From assembly GCA_033961575.1 (NCBI GenBank), contig CM066728.1, positions 38,812,352-38,876,351 of the forward strand: 64,000 nt of DNA, given 5' to 3'. The position numbers and the translations under genes were made by a program. This DNA is from Aselliscus stoliczkanus. Taxonomy: Eukaryota; Chordata; Mammalia; Chiroptera; Hipposideridae. Below, piece by piece: positions 1 through 11,879 of this stretch (the first letter of the stretch is position 1; every line of letters begins with the position of its first letter). The notes under the pieces were generated by a model. The model saw nothing but the letters and a program-made list of their open reading frames with translations, had not been told where the DNA came from and made no database searches.

Positions 1-1640
1 CCTGTTTCCCACATCCCTCCATAGGAAGCCGCTCCCCTGAAATGTGCAAGTTAGGTGACTTATGCTCTTCAGACACACAGAATAAAACTTAAAGTGGCCT
101 GAAGATAAAGGAGCTAAGATTCATAAATTTCTTCTCCTGCTTTTATAACACATGGGTTGCCATGGTGATGGGAGGGTGGGAATTAGGAAAAGATGAAGAG
201 AGGCATACAACTTTTGTGAGTGTTTTCCTCCTCTGAGTCCAGCCTGGACCAAGATATTGCTTGATTCTCATTTCTTTATAAAAGGTGGTCAGAAAACACA
301 CTTCGTCTTTTTCTTGTCATCGTTGCCTTCTCTGTGCTATCCTGAGACCTTAATGGGACCTGCCAGAATGTGGTGCTTCTCCAGTTTGCATGTGAAGTCT
401 TATTTTTAAATTGTAGAATGAAAGACTGTTGGAATTTCAAGCCTCTTCAAGTGTGTGGATGATTTTGATGAGGGTCACGGAGGAGAGAATGTGTTTGGGG
501 TTGTGCTGTACAATGGGTTAGATTGACCTGGTTGCTCCATCCTCAGGATCCATGGCAAGGGGGAAGGGGACACAATGAGCCTTTCCTTGTCTTTTCCTAA
601 TAAGTGCAGAAATATAGGCTTTTGGAATATTTCTCTTTGACTAAGCACTCTCAGTTGAGGGCCTCTTAGCTCTTATGTGGAGAGATAACCAGCAGACCTA
701 GTCATCATTTCTTTGACTGTTTGTTTATAGATACTCCAGATTCACGAGAGAAACTCTAAACAAATGCACAGATTTTCTGTCTAGAGAAATATTGGCCCCA
801 TAAGTCTCCGTGGAGCCCCTGACCCTAGAGAGCTGGGGGCCCAAAGTCTATGGCTCGAGTCTGTCCATTAGAACTTCATTCTAGTGCTGGCCCTCCTGGT
901 CCTACTAGTCAGAAGGCAAGAAAAGGCAGGAGAAGGAAGACACAAGAGTAAGAGAGAGGCGTTTTCTCCCTAAAGCCTAGAGCACATGGCCTCTGCCATC
1001 CACTCCATCGATCCTGATACATGAAGCCTACCTTGGACCCACAGGGCCTTCTTCAGGGGGGAGTGGGAGAGAAGCTGTCTTCTTCACAAGTTGGAAGGGG
1101 CCTGGCTCCTCTCATCATACTACCTGTGTGAGAGAAGGCAAAGGGACCAAGGTTAGGGAGACCAAGGTGCTCGCAGAGAAAACCCAAAACGGTACTTGTA
1201 TAGCCAGATAAGCCTTAAACTCTGTTTGCTTGAGTGCTCCACACTCCAGAGTCTAATGGCCCAGGAGCATCTGTGGTCTTGGCTCACATCACTACTTCTC
1301 AGAACTCCTTCTGGACCTGGACAGTTTCACATGTCTACATGGTCTAGGCAAGGAATGTCAACATGTGAAAGCAGCCAAGTAGGGACTGGGGGGAACAGGA
1401 AGGCACAATGGGAATAGCCACTCATTTCCAGCTGATGGTGGCCATGGGAAAATGCATTGTCAGATATTCCAATTTGTTTAATGAAGCCAGAAATTCAATT
1501 TTTATGTGAATCTCTTATTCTTCGACTGCTAGCTCAATTAAAAAGCAAAAACAAAAAACATTATACCAGATGTAGCCTGTGGATGGCCAGTTGCTACTCT
1601 TTGCCCTGCACCTTAGACAGCAAAGCAACATTTTCCAACA
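1..1640. other. Non-coding, no element recognised
   Basis: I see no repeat family, RNA gene or convincing exon here. Open frames are short and lack recognisable domains. Base composition is ordinary, with some G-rich patches near 1,700 that belong to the next element. Confidence 0.4.
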
Positions 1641-1925
1641 TTGGTCATAGTGAGTATTATGTGAAAAACTGTGTTTGGCTGATGATTGCCAGAGGTAGGA
1701 GGGGTGGGGTGGGGTGTGGAAAAGGAGAAGGGGATTAAGCAGTACAAACTTCTTAAACTAAGTCACAGGGATGTGACATAGAGCATAGGGAATATAGTTA
1801 ATAATATTGTAATAACTATATATAGTGGCAGATGGGTACTAGATTTAATGTGGTGATCACTTCTTAGGGCACATAAATGCTGAATTACTATGTTACACAC
1901 CTGAAACTAATAAAATTCTAAGTAT
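1640..1925 (+). mobile_element. L1 3' end, older family
   Basis: The stretch follows the 3' UTR pattern of mid-age mammalian L1: GATTGCCAGAGG, a G-rich purine tract, the 'catagggaatatagttaataatattgtaataac' type block (read in parts around 1,785-1,815), then the ACACCTGAAACTAATAAAA terminus near 1,900. It is 5' truncated. The same 3' UTR blocks appear inverted near 16,120 and 62,140. Confidence 0.75.
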
Positions 1926-2089
1926 TAACTCTAAGTTTAAAATGTTTAAAAGTATATTTGGGAAATTCTAGATAGAATGAGTCACTAATGCATGAAGGCC
2001 ATACAGTAGCTAATACTTTAGGACACTCAAACATAACTAAAGAGGGGGAACGTCTTAAAATAATATATCTAAAATCCAACCCCTTCCCC

Positions 2090-2790
2090 TACCTTCACTG
2101 TTAATACCCTGGTTCAAGCCACCATCATTTCTTGCTTGGATCACTGTAGTCACCTCCTAAGGCATCTCCCTGTGTCTATAGTTGTCCTTTCTCTAACCAG
2201 TGCAGTCAGAGAAATCTTTTCAAAACATGGCATCATATCATGTCCCGCCTCTGCCTAAAATGCTGCAATGGTTCCCACCTCACTCAGACGCAAAGCGAAG
2301 CCCACAAGGCCCTCAGTGTTCTGGTCTGTTCTCATTTCCTACTCCTCTCTGCCTTGCTCTGTCTTCTCATGGACCTCCCACGTTTGGACTTGTGCACTGG
2401 CCATGTCCATTACCTTGGATACTCTTCTCCCTAATATCCATATACTCTCTCAAACGAAGAAGCCTACCCTTACCACTCAACTTAAAATTGTCGTTCATGT
2501 CCACCACTGACACTCCCTATCACCTTTACCCTGCTTTACTTTTTCGTTTCATTCATACGAGTAGCACACATCCCTCCCAACATAATATATAATTTATTTA
2601 TTATGTGTATTATTTATTGATTATCTCCCCCCCCCCACTGGAATGTAAGTTCCAATAAAGGCAGGATTTTTGTGTGTTTTTGCTCATGGCTAGATCTTCA
2701 GTACATAAGCCAAGTACTTGCATAAAGTAGAGTGGGAACACTCGCTGTATCTTTGTTGTGAATGAATGAATGAGTGAATTCATTATGCAT
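2090..2790 (+). mobile_element. L2 LINE 3' portion
   Basis: The order of blocks fits L2: a pyrimidine-rich region with 'atggttcccacctcactcag'-like motif near 2,268, then ACTGGAATGTAAGTTCCAATAAAGGCAGGA-type text from 2,638 (seen in pieces), and an ending GTGAATGAATGAATGAGTG near 2,760-2,777. The overlapping open frames at 2,200-2,592 lie inside the repeat and are not genes. A C10 run sits at 2,627-2,638. Confidence 0.75.
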
Positions 2791-2799
2791 AGAAGCCTA

Positions 2800-5400
2800 T
2801 CTCTGCAGAAGTCCCAGTGCACTAACAGGTTGTAATGTAAGGGTACTGGGCGCAGCCTGAAGTCTGAGTGTGGCTGGGTTGAATCTGGAGATTCAGTGAA
2901 TCTTTATCATGTGAGGGCAACACATGAGAGTGCCAACAGAACAACAGGTTCCTTGAGTTTTGCTTTCATGAAGGTGCTACAGCAGCCTACATGCCTGGAA
3001 GTGGTCGGTCTGAGACAGTGCACAAGTTGCAGAGCCCTGAACTTCTCCTGCCTCTTTGAAATCTGGTTTAGAATGAAGTCTCCTTGGCAAAAACTCAGTC
3101 CCCACAGCCCTGACTCATGTTCCTTTAAGACCGTAAGGTAGCAAAACCATTTCTCCCAGGGGCTCGAATTGAGATCTGGCAGAGAGACAAGCAATCCATC
3201 CCTGTGTGCTGGCAACTGGCCTCTCCTCAACATCTGTTCCCTTCATTTTTCCTGTTACCACACACATGCCAATTAATGTTTAACCCCGTTACCATATACT
3301 TCTTGTGACACGCCCCACCATCCTTGCTTTCTTGATGGTGATCTTCCTTCAGACCTACGCTCAGGACGGGGACCATTCTGAAGGCATGATCCCTCGTGAA
3401 GTTTACTGAGAGAACTGATGTATTGGGGGGATCTTGTTTCACCCTCAGCCCACTGCACACTTCTTAAATGAAAACTGCACACAGCTCAAGACAACACATA
3501 GCTTACTGGCAGAATTTTTAACTTGAAGACATGAATTGCGTACCATAGCAGGGAAGTCCTAATCCTGTCTAAAACTCCCCTCCTGTCACCTACCCAACGT
3601 AGTCCAAACTAGAGAAAGTCTAGGATTGATTACTTGGGAAATGGCCAGAAAGCCAGCCAAAAAGCTCGGGGAAAGGAGTTTACAGGGAGTTGTCCTGCGA
3701 GAACTATGGACAGTCCTTAGTTACCTTGACAGATGGGGCCTGAGAGGACAGTTTTTAGCCTCGGGAGCTTCTGAGAGTTAGGAAAGGAACGAGACTTAAT
3801 CCTTTTAGTGGCCTAATGGGAGAGGTTAAGACCTTCAGAGCTGGACTGGGTAGGTCTTTCAGTTGGGCTGGTTTCACATTCTCTCGGTTTGGGTCACATT
3901 TAATCCTCCCTCCAGGCCTTAGCTCACTTCATGCTTCCATCTCCCAATCCATTCCATTCATCTTAAAGACTAGCCATACCTCTCCCTCTTTTGTGGACCC
4001 TTCCTTACTCTTAGGGCAATAAATCCAACATTTGGAAACTGTCTTGAATCCTGCCCCCCCATGCCACACAGCTTAGCATTCCATTGCTTTGAGTTATTTC
4101 ATAAATTCTTTCTCCTACTACCTTACCACATTCTATTCTCCATAACTCATTGCTGTTACAATGATGTGATAATAGTGAGGATCTCAGAGAGGTCCAACTA
4201 ACCAGGATAGTGTGACATAAAGGAATTGGAGTCTGGTACCAATGTGGAGATCATGATACTCACATTGGAGGTATGGACCCCACAGAGTTGCTGATCCACT
4301 CAGTTAAGGGAAGACAATATTAGAACTTCTATTTACTTTCACTTTCCAATTTCATCCTTTTAGTATTTCTTTTGAGTGTGTGTGATTTATCATACCTGTG
4401 TTGTATTAGTACAGTAGCATAGCTGTGTACTATAATTTATAAATAAATTAATAGCACATATGAGTAAATTGGAAGGGCTAGGTGAAAATGATTAGAGGTG
4501 GGGTGTGCAGTTAAAAAATCTTTGAGAATACTGGCATCAGAGCCCAAAAAGAAAAATAAACATCTTGTTCTGTCTACAAGTTCCTGAATAAAATGAAAAG
4601 AGATAATCTGACTTTTAAAGGGAACAGTCTAATATATTTAACATAGAGTGTAACCCTAAACCGTTGACACTTCTTGCTAAAGTGCTATGACTTTTGAGGA
4701 ATCTTCTCTTTTAAAAGTGTTTGGTTCGAGATTTTAAAGTATAGCAGCTTATTATGTGGAAACCAAAGGTTAATACTTTTCCTCCCACCTTCTAAATTCT
4801 TCTGGTTGGACTGAGTCAAATTAACAGACAGATTAAGGTGAGAAAGTAAAAATTGTAATACATGCACATGGGAATTTATATAGGCATAAAAATTTCAGAC
4901 AGTGAGTCATCAATGGGTAGATATGACATTTTGGACAAAGGAGAAAGAAGGGTCACAGGGTATTAGATTTCAGAAGTGAGAATGGGCGATTTATAGGTAG
5001 CTGGGAAGAGCAGAATACACATGACAGGGAAATTCTTGTTGGGCAACTCAGAAACAGTGGGGCACACTTATTCATCACACTTAATTCAAATTAGGCTAAG
5101 GCAGCATGCTAAGATTTCCTTCCTGAAGCAGGTTTTTCTGTCTGAATCTCTTAGGCAGAAAAGCAAGGGTGGGGTAGGAGGCAAAGGTTCTTTCTGAGGT
5201 TTGTTTCTTAATAAACAGCTTAAAAATCAATATCCCCAAAAGCTGCTTCAGGGTGGCAAACTTTTGGTTCCCTTCACTTAATATCAGTGAATTGGGGGAG
5301 CAGCCTAAGTGAGTATTCATCTCCGGATGAAGGTAATCAATGAGTTGAAACTGGATGGATCTTTTCAAGTCCTTACTGGTTAAATCCTGCTTTCTGGCTG
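2800..5400. other. Non-coding, no element named
   Basis: No family could be named with confidence. Short open frames on both strands (for example 2,907-3,233 minus and 5,096-5,368 minus) show no domain or splice context. Parts near 3,900-4,030 have the C/T-rich look of L2 and parts near 4,780-5,350 look like an old interspersed repeat, but I cannot assign them. Confidence 0.35.
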
Positions 5401-6050
5401 TGAGGATGTGGGTAAAGGAGAGAGAAGTAGGTGACTATCATGAAACAGGCCCAAGAGATTCATCCAAGAAACGTTACAAATTTGATGTAATCTGAGTGTG
5501 CAGTAAAGGTTTAACTAGCAGGCCTGGGTTATTCCAACCCGTCATATTCTTGAAAATGAACTGGCCCCTCACTGGCTCCTGAGAGATAACTTATAAATCC
5601 TTGACATATTCTGCTTGGCAAGAGTGCCTTTGTATGCCTGGGACCTTGGGCCACCCCAGATAGATTACGCTAATGATGTGACTGTGGTGGGGGCCTTGGG
5701 CCAGGCTGTATCTGTTTGACCTTGGGAGGGGCAGGGGACCAAGTAACTATGTTCAGCCATGTGGGTACTCCATGCCTACATGACCAATGCCTATAGAAAC
5801 CCTGGACACCGAGACTCAGAGGAGCTTCTCTGGTTGTCAGTACATATTGTCATGCATCATTGCTGGGAGAACCAAGCATTGCCAGCAGACTCCACTAAGA
5901 ACAGATAGCTGGAAGCCTGTGCCTGGTATCCTCTAGACTATGCCCCATACTCTAATAACCTGTAGCCCAAATAAAAGCAGCTTTTCTGAGTTCTGTGAGT
6001 CCTCTTAGTGAATCATTGAACCTGAGGGTCATCTTGAGCACTCCAGCACA
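5400..6050 (+). mobile_element. Probable solo ERV LTR
   Basis: The 3' end has LTR-like features: AAATAAAAGCAG (poly-A signal) near 5,970, followed by TTCTGAGTTCTGTGAGTCCT and a block on ...GAACCTGAGGGTC..., the usual 3' end of ERVL-type LTRs, ending with CA near 6,048. No internal retroviral genes flank it. The 5' boundary is uncertain (TG at 5,399 or later near 5,528), and I found no clear target duplication. Confidence 0.5.
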
Positions 6051-6067
6051 ATGATATCCATGGTGTG

Positions 6068-6306
6068 GACCAGGGGTCAGCAAACTGCGGCTCGTGAGCC
6101 AAATGTGGCTCTTTGGAGACGTATTTGTGGCTCTGAAGTAAAACTGAAAATGAAAATAAAACTATCATAGTTTCATTTATAAAAATTTTCAAGGATATTA
6201 TTCACATAATGGTGACTTCATTTGTTTTATGGCTCTCAAATAATTTTTAAATTGCTGTGAGGGACAGAATTGGCTCTTCTGTCTCAAACATTTGCCAAAC
6301 CCCTAG
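6068..6306. mobile_element. Non-autonomous hAT (MITE)
   Basis: A ~238-bp element bounded by terminal inverted repeats CAGGGGTCAGCAAACT on the left and TTTGCCAAACCCCTA on the right. Eight-base flanks match 7 of 8: GTGTGGAC on the left, GTGTAGAC on the right, as expected for hAT. The interior is AT-rich with several GGCTC(T) words and no transposase frame. Confidence 0.75.
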
Positions 6307-6339
6307 TGTAGACCATGATCTATCATATGGTGCTGGTGC

Positions 6340-6460
6340 ATCCGTGAGGAACATGAAATTGACAGCTGAAGTGACTTACCTGCTCAAGGGTGCACAGCAA
6401 TGAAATAATAGGGCCAAGGAGCCAGATCAAGGACTGTTCGATACTAAACTTATACTCAGG
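6340..6460 (+). mobile_element. MIR SINE, 3' part
   Basis: Shows the MIR run of ideas: GCTGAAGTGACTTACCTGCTCAAGG, a CACAGCAA block, then a degraded specificity region. It lies next to a second MIR in the opposite orientation. Confidence 0.55.
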
Positions 6461-6469
6461 TTTCCTGCA

Positions 6470-6690
6470 ATCAAACACCAGCTCTGCCACTTACTAGCTG
6501 TGTGACTTTGTCCAAATTACTTAACATTTCTGTTCCTCAGTTGCTTCCTTTGTAAAGCAAAGATGATTAAAAGTCTCAAAGCCTGTTGCAGTTGTGAGGG
6601 TTTAATGATACAGTGTAAGTAAAGATATTTAGAAGATTAACAGCCCTATGGTAAACACTTAGCAGTTACTAATTTATGTAATTATGATAA
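6470..6690 (-). mobile_element. MIR SINE, inverted
   Basis: CCAGCTCTGCCACTTACTAG, CTGTGTGACTTTGTCC and TTCTGTTCCTCAGTTGCTTCC are the complement of the MIR core and 3' half. The 5' MIR end (left-over CACTTAGCAGTTACTAATT) is near 6,655. Confidence 0.75.
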
Positions 6691-6879
6691 TGAAAGCAGG
6701 ACTTGTGTGTGCATGCACAGGTATATACCTATCAGCTATTCCCAAATCTCGCTTCTGCTGCTCTCCACACAGTTTGTTTCATGTGTTGTTCATCAGGATA
6801 GACCCTATTAAACTGAAGAGAAAGACATGGTTTTGTGCTCTTTCTGCCTCTTATTGGATATAGCCTCCATTGCTAATGG

Positions 6880-7100
6880 CAGCCATCTTTGTTCTAGGCT
6901 GATATTGATGCTGATGGCACAGTGGAGAGACAGAAAGAATCTCAGTTCTTGATGATGTTTTTGAGCTGCTGAATCTTGGAGTCTGCCCTACTTTTAGGCT
7001 TCTTGTTATAAGAGATAATACATTTTGTTATTGTTTAATTGGTTTGACTCAGGGATTTTTTTTTGTTTGTAATTTACAACCAAAAGCATCTTAACTAATA
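6880..7100 (+). mobile_element. Possible MaLR-type LTR 3' end
   Basis: GAGCTGCTGAATC, CTTCTTGTTATAAGAGATAATA, TTTAATTGGTTTGACTCAGG and a terminal CCAAAAGCATCTTAACTAATA recall an old LTR or LINE 3' end widespread in placental mammals. I cannot name the family securely. Confidence 0.4.
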
Positions 7101-7719
7101 CATCCCAACCCCCTTAGTTATTTTCAGCTTTGCTATTCCGTCTTGGAAAGTCTACCAACAAAGAAATTTCTCTTCTCTTTAGTCAACTAAGATTCTTCAG
7201 TTGTCGGAAAGATAAAACCAGTTCCAACTGACTTGACCACCAAAGGATTACATTGGTTCACATAACAGAAAACTCCATAGTTTTGATTGTTTGATGGGGG
7301 CTCTGGTTCCATGTCTCTGTTTTTTCAGCTCTACCTCTCTCTCTGTGTCAGCTTCATCCTCAGACTGGCCTCTTAAGATAACTACATAGCTGGTGCTGTC
7401 TGTTGGCCTGCCAGAAGTCGTTTCCCACCCTGGGGCACCTCCACACTAGGGGGAACCCTATTTTGTGTGTAACAGATTCCCTGATCTCAGGGAAGGTGGG
7501 TCTTAGGTCTGATTTGGAAGTAGGTGTGTAACCCAGTCCTGGTTTGGGGGTGCCTGAGAATGATAGTTTCTCATCCCCAATGAGAGGAAGGCATGTGAGG
7601 AGAAATAATACCCTGTGCCCCTCTGCCCCCTGCTGCTGAATATGAATGTGTGAGGATGGAGCTGCTGCAATAATGAGGACAAGTGAATCATGGAGATATT
7701 GCCTCAAAACTACTGGACT

Positions 7720-8152
7720 GGGCAGGCCAAGTGGCGTGTTGGTTAAGAGCTGGCTTGGGATACCAGCGGCCCTGGTTTGGATCCCACATATGAGGGCCAG
7801 TGACACTGCCCTGTATAGCTAAGAAGGTGAACAACAGCTCTACCTGGAGCTGGGCTGCTGTGAGTCCCCGGGGATGGCATAGCTGCAGCCCCTGCTGCAG
7901 TGGGCTGCTATAGGCTACAGTGAGTGGCCAGCAGCTGGTGTGAGCTGCCAAGAGCCTCTGTGAGTGGCCTTCCAGAGGCTAGCGACAAAATCTGCCTCAC
8001 CAGGGAAGAGTGCAATGACGATACCAACATGGGCCAGTGAAGCAACGTCCTCCACAACTAGACTGACAAGCAAAAGGACAGAAACTTGTCTGTTCCCCTT
8101 CCCCAATTCCCCAAAAAAATCTTAAAAAATAAAAAATAAAAAAGTAAATAAA
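7720..8152 (+). mobile_element. Long tRNA-derived SINE, full length
   Basis: Starts GGGCAGGCCAAGTGGCGTG, contains an anticodon-stem-like hairpin and B-box GGTTTGGATCC in the head, then a unique body and the tail CCCCTTCCCCAATTCCCC plus A-rich. It is flanked by a perfect 15-bp target duplication CAAAACTACTGGACT at 7,705-7,719 and 8,153-8,167, which fixes both ends. Related copies in this window lie at 11,432, 34,777, 39,466 and 44,772. Confidence 0.92.
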
Positions 8153-8468
8153 CAAAACTACTGGACTAATATCAGCAAACTCTCATCTCTGATCTTCCTG
8201 TTCTTTAACAATAACAAACACTTTAAGCAGGTGTTTTGATTACTTTTAGCTGAATGCATTCTTGATTAGCACAACTACCAGCATCCACCAGGGTTACATG
8301 CTTCCTTGTTCACATCCAAGGAGACAGAACCTGCTACTAACTATACCCACTAAATGAAAGTCCTCACCTCCATTCTGATTGAACAACCTGTGCCCCAACC
8401 ACTATGGCCCTAGGGATGACCTATCCCTGATTGCCGTAGTCCAAAATGGAGTCAATATCTCCCAAGCC

Positions 8469-8794
8469 TAGTGTCAGATAGTCATAGGTCTTGTTAGGGA
8501 GACCATTTCATGGATGGAGTAGAGGTGTGATCACTGCACTGTATACCTGAAGCGGAGGTTGTGCACCTACTGTAACTGAATATATATAGATAGTCACGGG
8601 ATGTGGATTATACTGTGGAAGAGAGTCAGAGGAAGAGTAATAGATATATATGATATGGGGGGGAGGGTTGTCACTTTGAGGGGTAAAATGTATAACTATT
8701 GCACTGTGTTGTACACCTGAAACTAATTAAAAATAACAAAAAAAATTTGTTGTTTATACAAACAAAAATAAAAATTCATGAATAACTATTAAAA

Positions 8795-8844
<50 letters not shown>
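8469..8844 (+). mobile_element. Young L1, 3' end only
   Basis: A 5'-truncated copy of the same L1 family as the full-length element at 53,976-62,127; its 3' UTR is nearly superimposable (AGGTCTTGTTAGGGAGACC, TAGTCACGGGATGTGGATTA, GTCACTTTGAGGGGTAAAAT). The target duplication ATATCTCCCAAGCC is at 8,455-8,468 and 8,845-8,858. It has one copy of the G-rich terminal unit where the full-length copy has two. The poly-A tail has grown into a (TA)n tract. Confidence 0.9.

Positions 8845-8848
<4 letters not shown>
8799..8848. repeat. (TA)n microsatellite in L1 tail
   Basis: About 25 uninterrupted TA units directly after the A-rich tail of the truncated L1 and overlapping the start of its right target duplication. 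Confidence 0.95.
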
Positions 8849-8851
<3 letters not shown>

Positions 8852-9099
8852 CCAAGCCCAAAGTGGGGGTATGTGACGATTTGGGGAAAATAACCACAAT
8901 GTTCTCCACACATCTCATGTAGATAAATATTAAAATGCACCATGGTGGCCCTGGAGGCATACTGCTTAAATATCATTTCAGAAGTACTTTGTGTGAAGCT
9001 GGCAGCCTGTAGCTGTGGCACCTACGGACCTGCCATGGTGTTCATGCAGAAGCAGGGGTGTTAAACCCAGGCCATTTCTGCTTACTGTGGGGCTCCTCT

Positions 9100-9400
9100 A
9101 CTGTCAATTTTGCTCTTGATCCCTCACCCCAGCGCCCCCCTCTCCCCACCCCCTGCCACCGCCATTGACCAGGCGGAGGCTTTGACAGAAAAGCACTATG
9201 CTCTGAGGCTGCTCCTAGTGGGTGTTCGGTCCCTCTCTCCTTTCACAGGACTGAGACCTGCATATTGGTCTACTGACCACCCCAACCCCCTCCTCCCCCC
9301 CCCCACACACACACCGCTACCCCTACTCCTGCTTCTTCTTCCCTTTATTCTTCACTGGCATTTCCTAATAAATCTCTTGCATATCTACTTCTTTCTTTTC
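9100..9400. other. C-rich block, possible LTR end
   Basis: A C-rich stretch with CCCCACCCCCTGCC and CCCCCTCCTCCCCCCCCCC leads to CCTAATAAATCTCTTGC near 9,364, which resembles the poly-A signal region of an ERV LTR. The 140-codon forward frame at 9,110-9,532 is low-complexity and not a credible gene. Class uncertain. Confidence 0.3.
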
Positions 9401-9536
9401 ATATATTCTTCACAGGCCCACAGTGACACTAGCATCTATTGGACAGTTCAATGCTGCATACATTTGTGCCTCTCTCAGCGAGTGTACCGTGGAGACGTCT
9501 TTTGCCTCCCTAGTCCCAGCCCTATGACATAGTAAT

Positions 9537-9713
9537 ATTTTAGGCTTTGTGGGCTTTCTAGTCTCTGTCACAATGACTCTACTTTGTCATCATACAGCAA
9601 AAGCAACCATAGACATAGAAGCAAGTGGGCACAACTGTGTTCTAATAAAACTTTATTAATAAAAATAGGCAACATCCCAATTGGGCCTGTGGGCCACAGT
9701 TTGCTAATCACTG
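9537..9713. mobile_element. hAT-Charlie MITE (MER58-like)
   Basis: TTTTAGGCTTTGTGGGC, CTCTGTCACAATGACTCTAC, TTCTAATAAAACTTTATTAA and GGGCCTGTGGGCCACAGTTT follow in the order known for an ancient Charlie-type MITE. One terminus is degraded and the ends have drifted. Confidence 0.65.
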
Positions 9714-9814
9714 ACATAGAGGATTGACTGAAGGTAAAGGGAAAGTAGAGTCAAAAAAGTTCAGATAAGAAATCATGGGCAGACAATGGTAGAGCAAATG
9801 AAGAGAAAACTTTA

Positions 9815-10190
9815 ACTCTCTTTATATTATAAAATTAATACATGTAATGTTTAAAAAGTGAAATTTATATAAAAATACAAGGAAGAAAAAAATCAACCAT
9901 GAAGCCATGGCTATTTTGTTTTTATCTGTGCGTATTTCCTTTCAGTAATTTTCTACTAAATTTTTGGTAATTTTCAATAACTTTCAGTAATATTGCCACA
10001 TTTTTTATAGCTATGTGTTTTTACTCAATATTATATGATTAGCATGTCCCCATACCATTAAAAAAGATCTTTAAAGAATTACTTCTTATGGCTGTACAAT
10101 ATTCTATCGCATATTCTGTAATTTAGTTATTCCTTAATTGATACATTTAGGATTGATTTCAATATCTGAACAGAAAAGGAACTTGAACAT
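9815..10190 (-). mobile_element. Old L1/HAL1-like fragment
   Basis: On the plus strand the pattern ATTATAAAATTAATACATG, then GGCTGTACAATATTCTATCG and TTTAGGATTGATTTCAAT matches the reverse of an old L1/HAL1 ORF2 C-terminal to 3' region. Diverged. Confidence 0.5.
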
Positions 10191-10199
10191 TAACCTGAT

Positions 10200-11414
10200 A
10201 AGACCTGTTATTATTATTTTTTAAATATTTTTTGAATGATTTTTGGAATCATTCTAAATATTTTAGAAGTCTCTAACATTTTGGATGTTTTAGAGTTCAT
10301 GACCCTTTCAGAAAGTTGCAATATGTGTTAGCATATATAAACCCTGAGAGTTATATAGTGAAAAGGTGCAAACACCTTGCTTGGTGTTAACCCAGAATTT
10401 CCCAAATAACTCTTGCTCATGAAATGCTGCCTCCCTTTATTTTGGCTAAAGACCTATCATATCCTGCACAGCTCCAATACTTCAAGCAACACACTTTGGG
10501 GAAAAGCTGCAATAGTGTTTTTCCATAATAAAACGAAAGTAGAAGGAAAGAACTATCAGCCAAATGCAATTCTATTAAAAGCACAAATGAGTTGGTGGCT
10601 TTAATAGGTAAACCTTCCAGAATGTAATTAGTGCATGTGACTATAACACACTTATGTTGCTTTTATGAATTCCAAAGAACCTTCGTGTTGAAATTAGGGA
10701 GGGAATTAAAAATATGTCAGATCTAGATTACAGATGGCCACTGAACTGAGGCAAGAAATGAATTTATTAATCCTGCTAAAATTGCCATCTCAAAGTAAGT
10801 GAAAGAGAACTCACCAGTTTAAGAGTTATAGATGCCTGTAGTTAGAAAGGAATGATAAATGATGAGAATCAGTAGGATAATTTCAGCATGGAACGTAACA
10901 GCTGAATATTATTTATATATCAAGTGTATTGCAGTGTTAAAACTTCATCTCAAAATATAAATCTCAAGACATATGAATCCGCACCTGTATTTCTGAAACA
11001 GTGAAATCCTCATATGAAGTTGGCACTCTACTCATTTGTCAGTTCGTTGATACTCTTGTCATTTTGTGGAAACAAAAGGAAAGAATATTTTCTATTTTTC
11101 AAGGAGTTCTGCTTTGTTTTTCTTTTCATGAACTTACATTAGCAAGAAACAATTGAATATTCTTTTGTTGGGTGAAGTGATTTCAGCAGCTGTGAAAGGA
11201 AAGTACTATCTTATACCCAGAGCAAAAATTAAGTTTGCATTTCTAAACACAGGGAGACGATACAAAACACTTTTAATGCCATTACAAGAGGGCAAGCTTC
11301 ACGCTATCGCCTATTTAGACATTTTTTCAGACTGTCATATAAGGAAGACAATGTGTGGGGGTTTATAAAGTCTGAATTAAATACCATAAGCCTTGAAAAT
11401 GGGATCGATAAGTT
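10200..11414. other. Non-coding, no element recognised
   Basis: AT-rich sequence with no named repeat, RNA gene or credible exon. Confidence 0.35.
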
Positions 11415-11431
11415 AATAATATTGCCATTTT

Positions 11432-11834
11432 TTTTTTTTAAGATTTTATTGGGGAATTTGGAGAGGGGAACAGACAAGTTGCTGTCCTTTTGTTCTTCAG
11501 TCTAGTTGTGGAGGACGTTGCTTCACTGGCCCATGTTGGTATTATCATTGTGCTCTTCCCAGGTGAGGCAGTCGCTCGCTGACCATTGGACGGCTGCTCA
11601 CGGCTGCTCACGGCAGCTCATGAAAGTCCACGCCAGCTGCTGGCCAGCCCTATTGCAGCCTATGCCATCACCCACGACTCACAGCAGCCCAGCTCCAGGT
11701 TGAGCTGTTGTTCACCATCTTAGCTGTAGAGAGCACAGTGTTACTGGCCCTCATGTGGGATTTGAACCGGGGCCCTGCTGCTCAGAGCTGGTGACCCAAG
11801 CCAACTCTTAACCAACATGCCACTTGGCCAGCCC
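11432..11834 (-). mobile_element. Long SINE, inverted
   Basis: Begins with the poly-T tail and TAAGATTTTATTGGGGAATT, passes the body (GTGGAGGACGTTGCTTCACTG), and ends at the head CACTTGGCCAGCCC. Flanks AATAATATTGCCATTTT (from 11,415) and GATAATATCTGCATTTT (11,835-11,851) are a degraded target duplication, so this copy is older than the one at 44,772. Confidence 0.88.
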
Positions 11835-11879
11835 GATAATATCTGCATTTTAAAAATTACCTTTACCATAAGAAGTTCA

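Larger units (their letters stand above)
7240..8900. mobile_element. Old interspersed repeat split by two younger insertions
   Basis: The left block (GGTTCACATAACAGAAAACTCC near 7,255, TCAGCTCTACCTCTCTCTCT near 7,326) and the right block (CTCCATTCTGATTGAACAACC near 8,369) look like parts of one old repeat. A long SINE (7,720-8,152) and an L1 3' end (8,469-8,844) lie inside it. The reverse open frame at 7,360-7,806 crosses the SINE boundary and is not a gene. Family not assigned. Confidence 0.4.

Noticed and set aside
2907..3233. 108-codon reverse frame
   Set aside because: No domain, overlapping forward frame of similar length, and next to ancient repeats.
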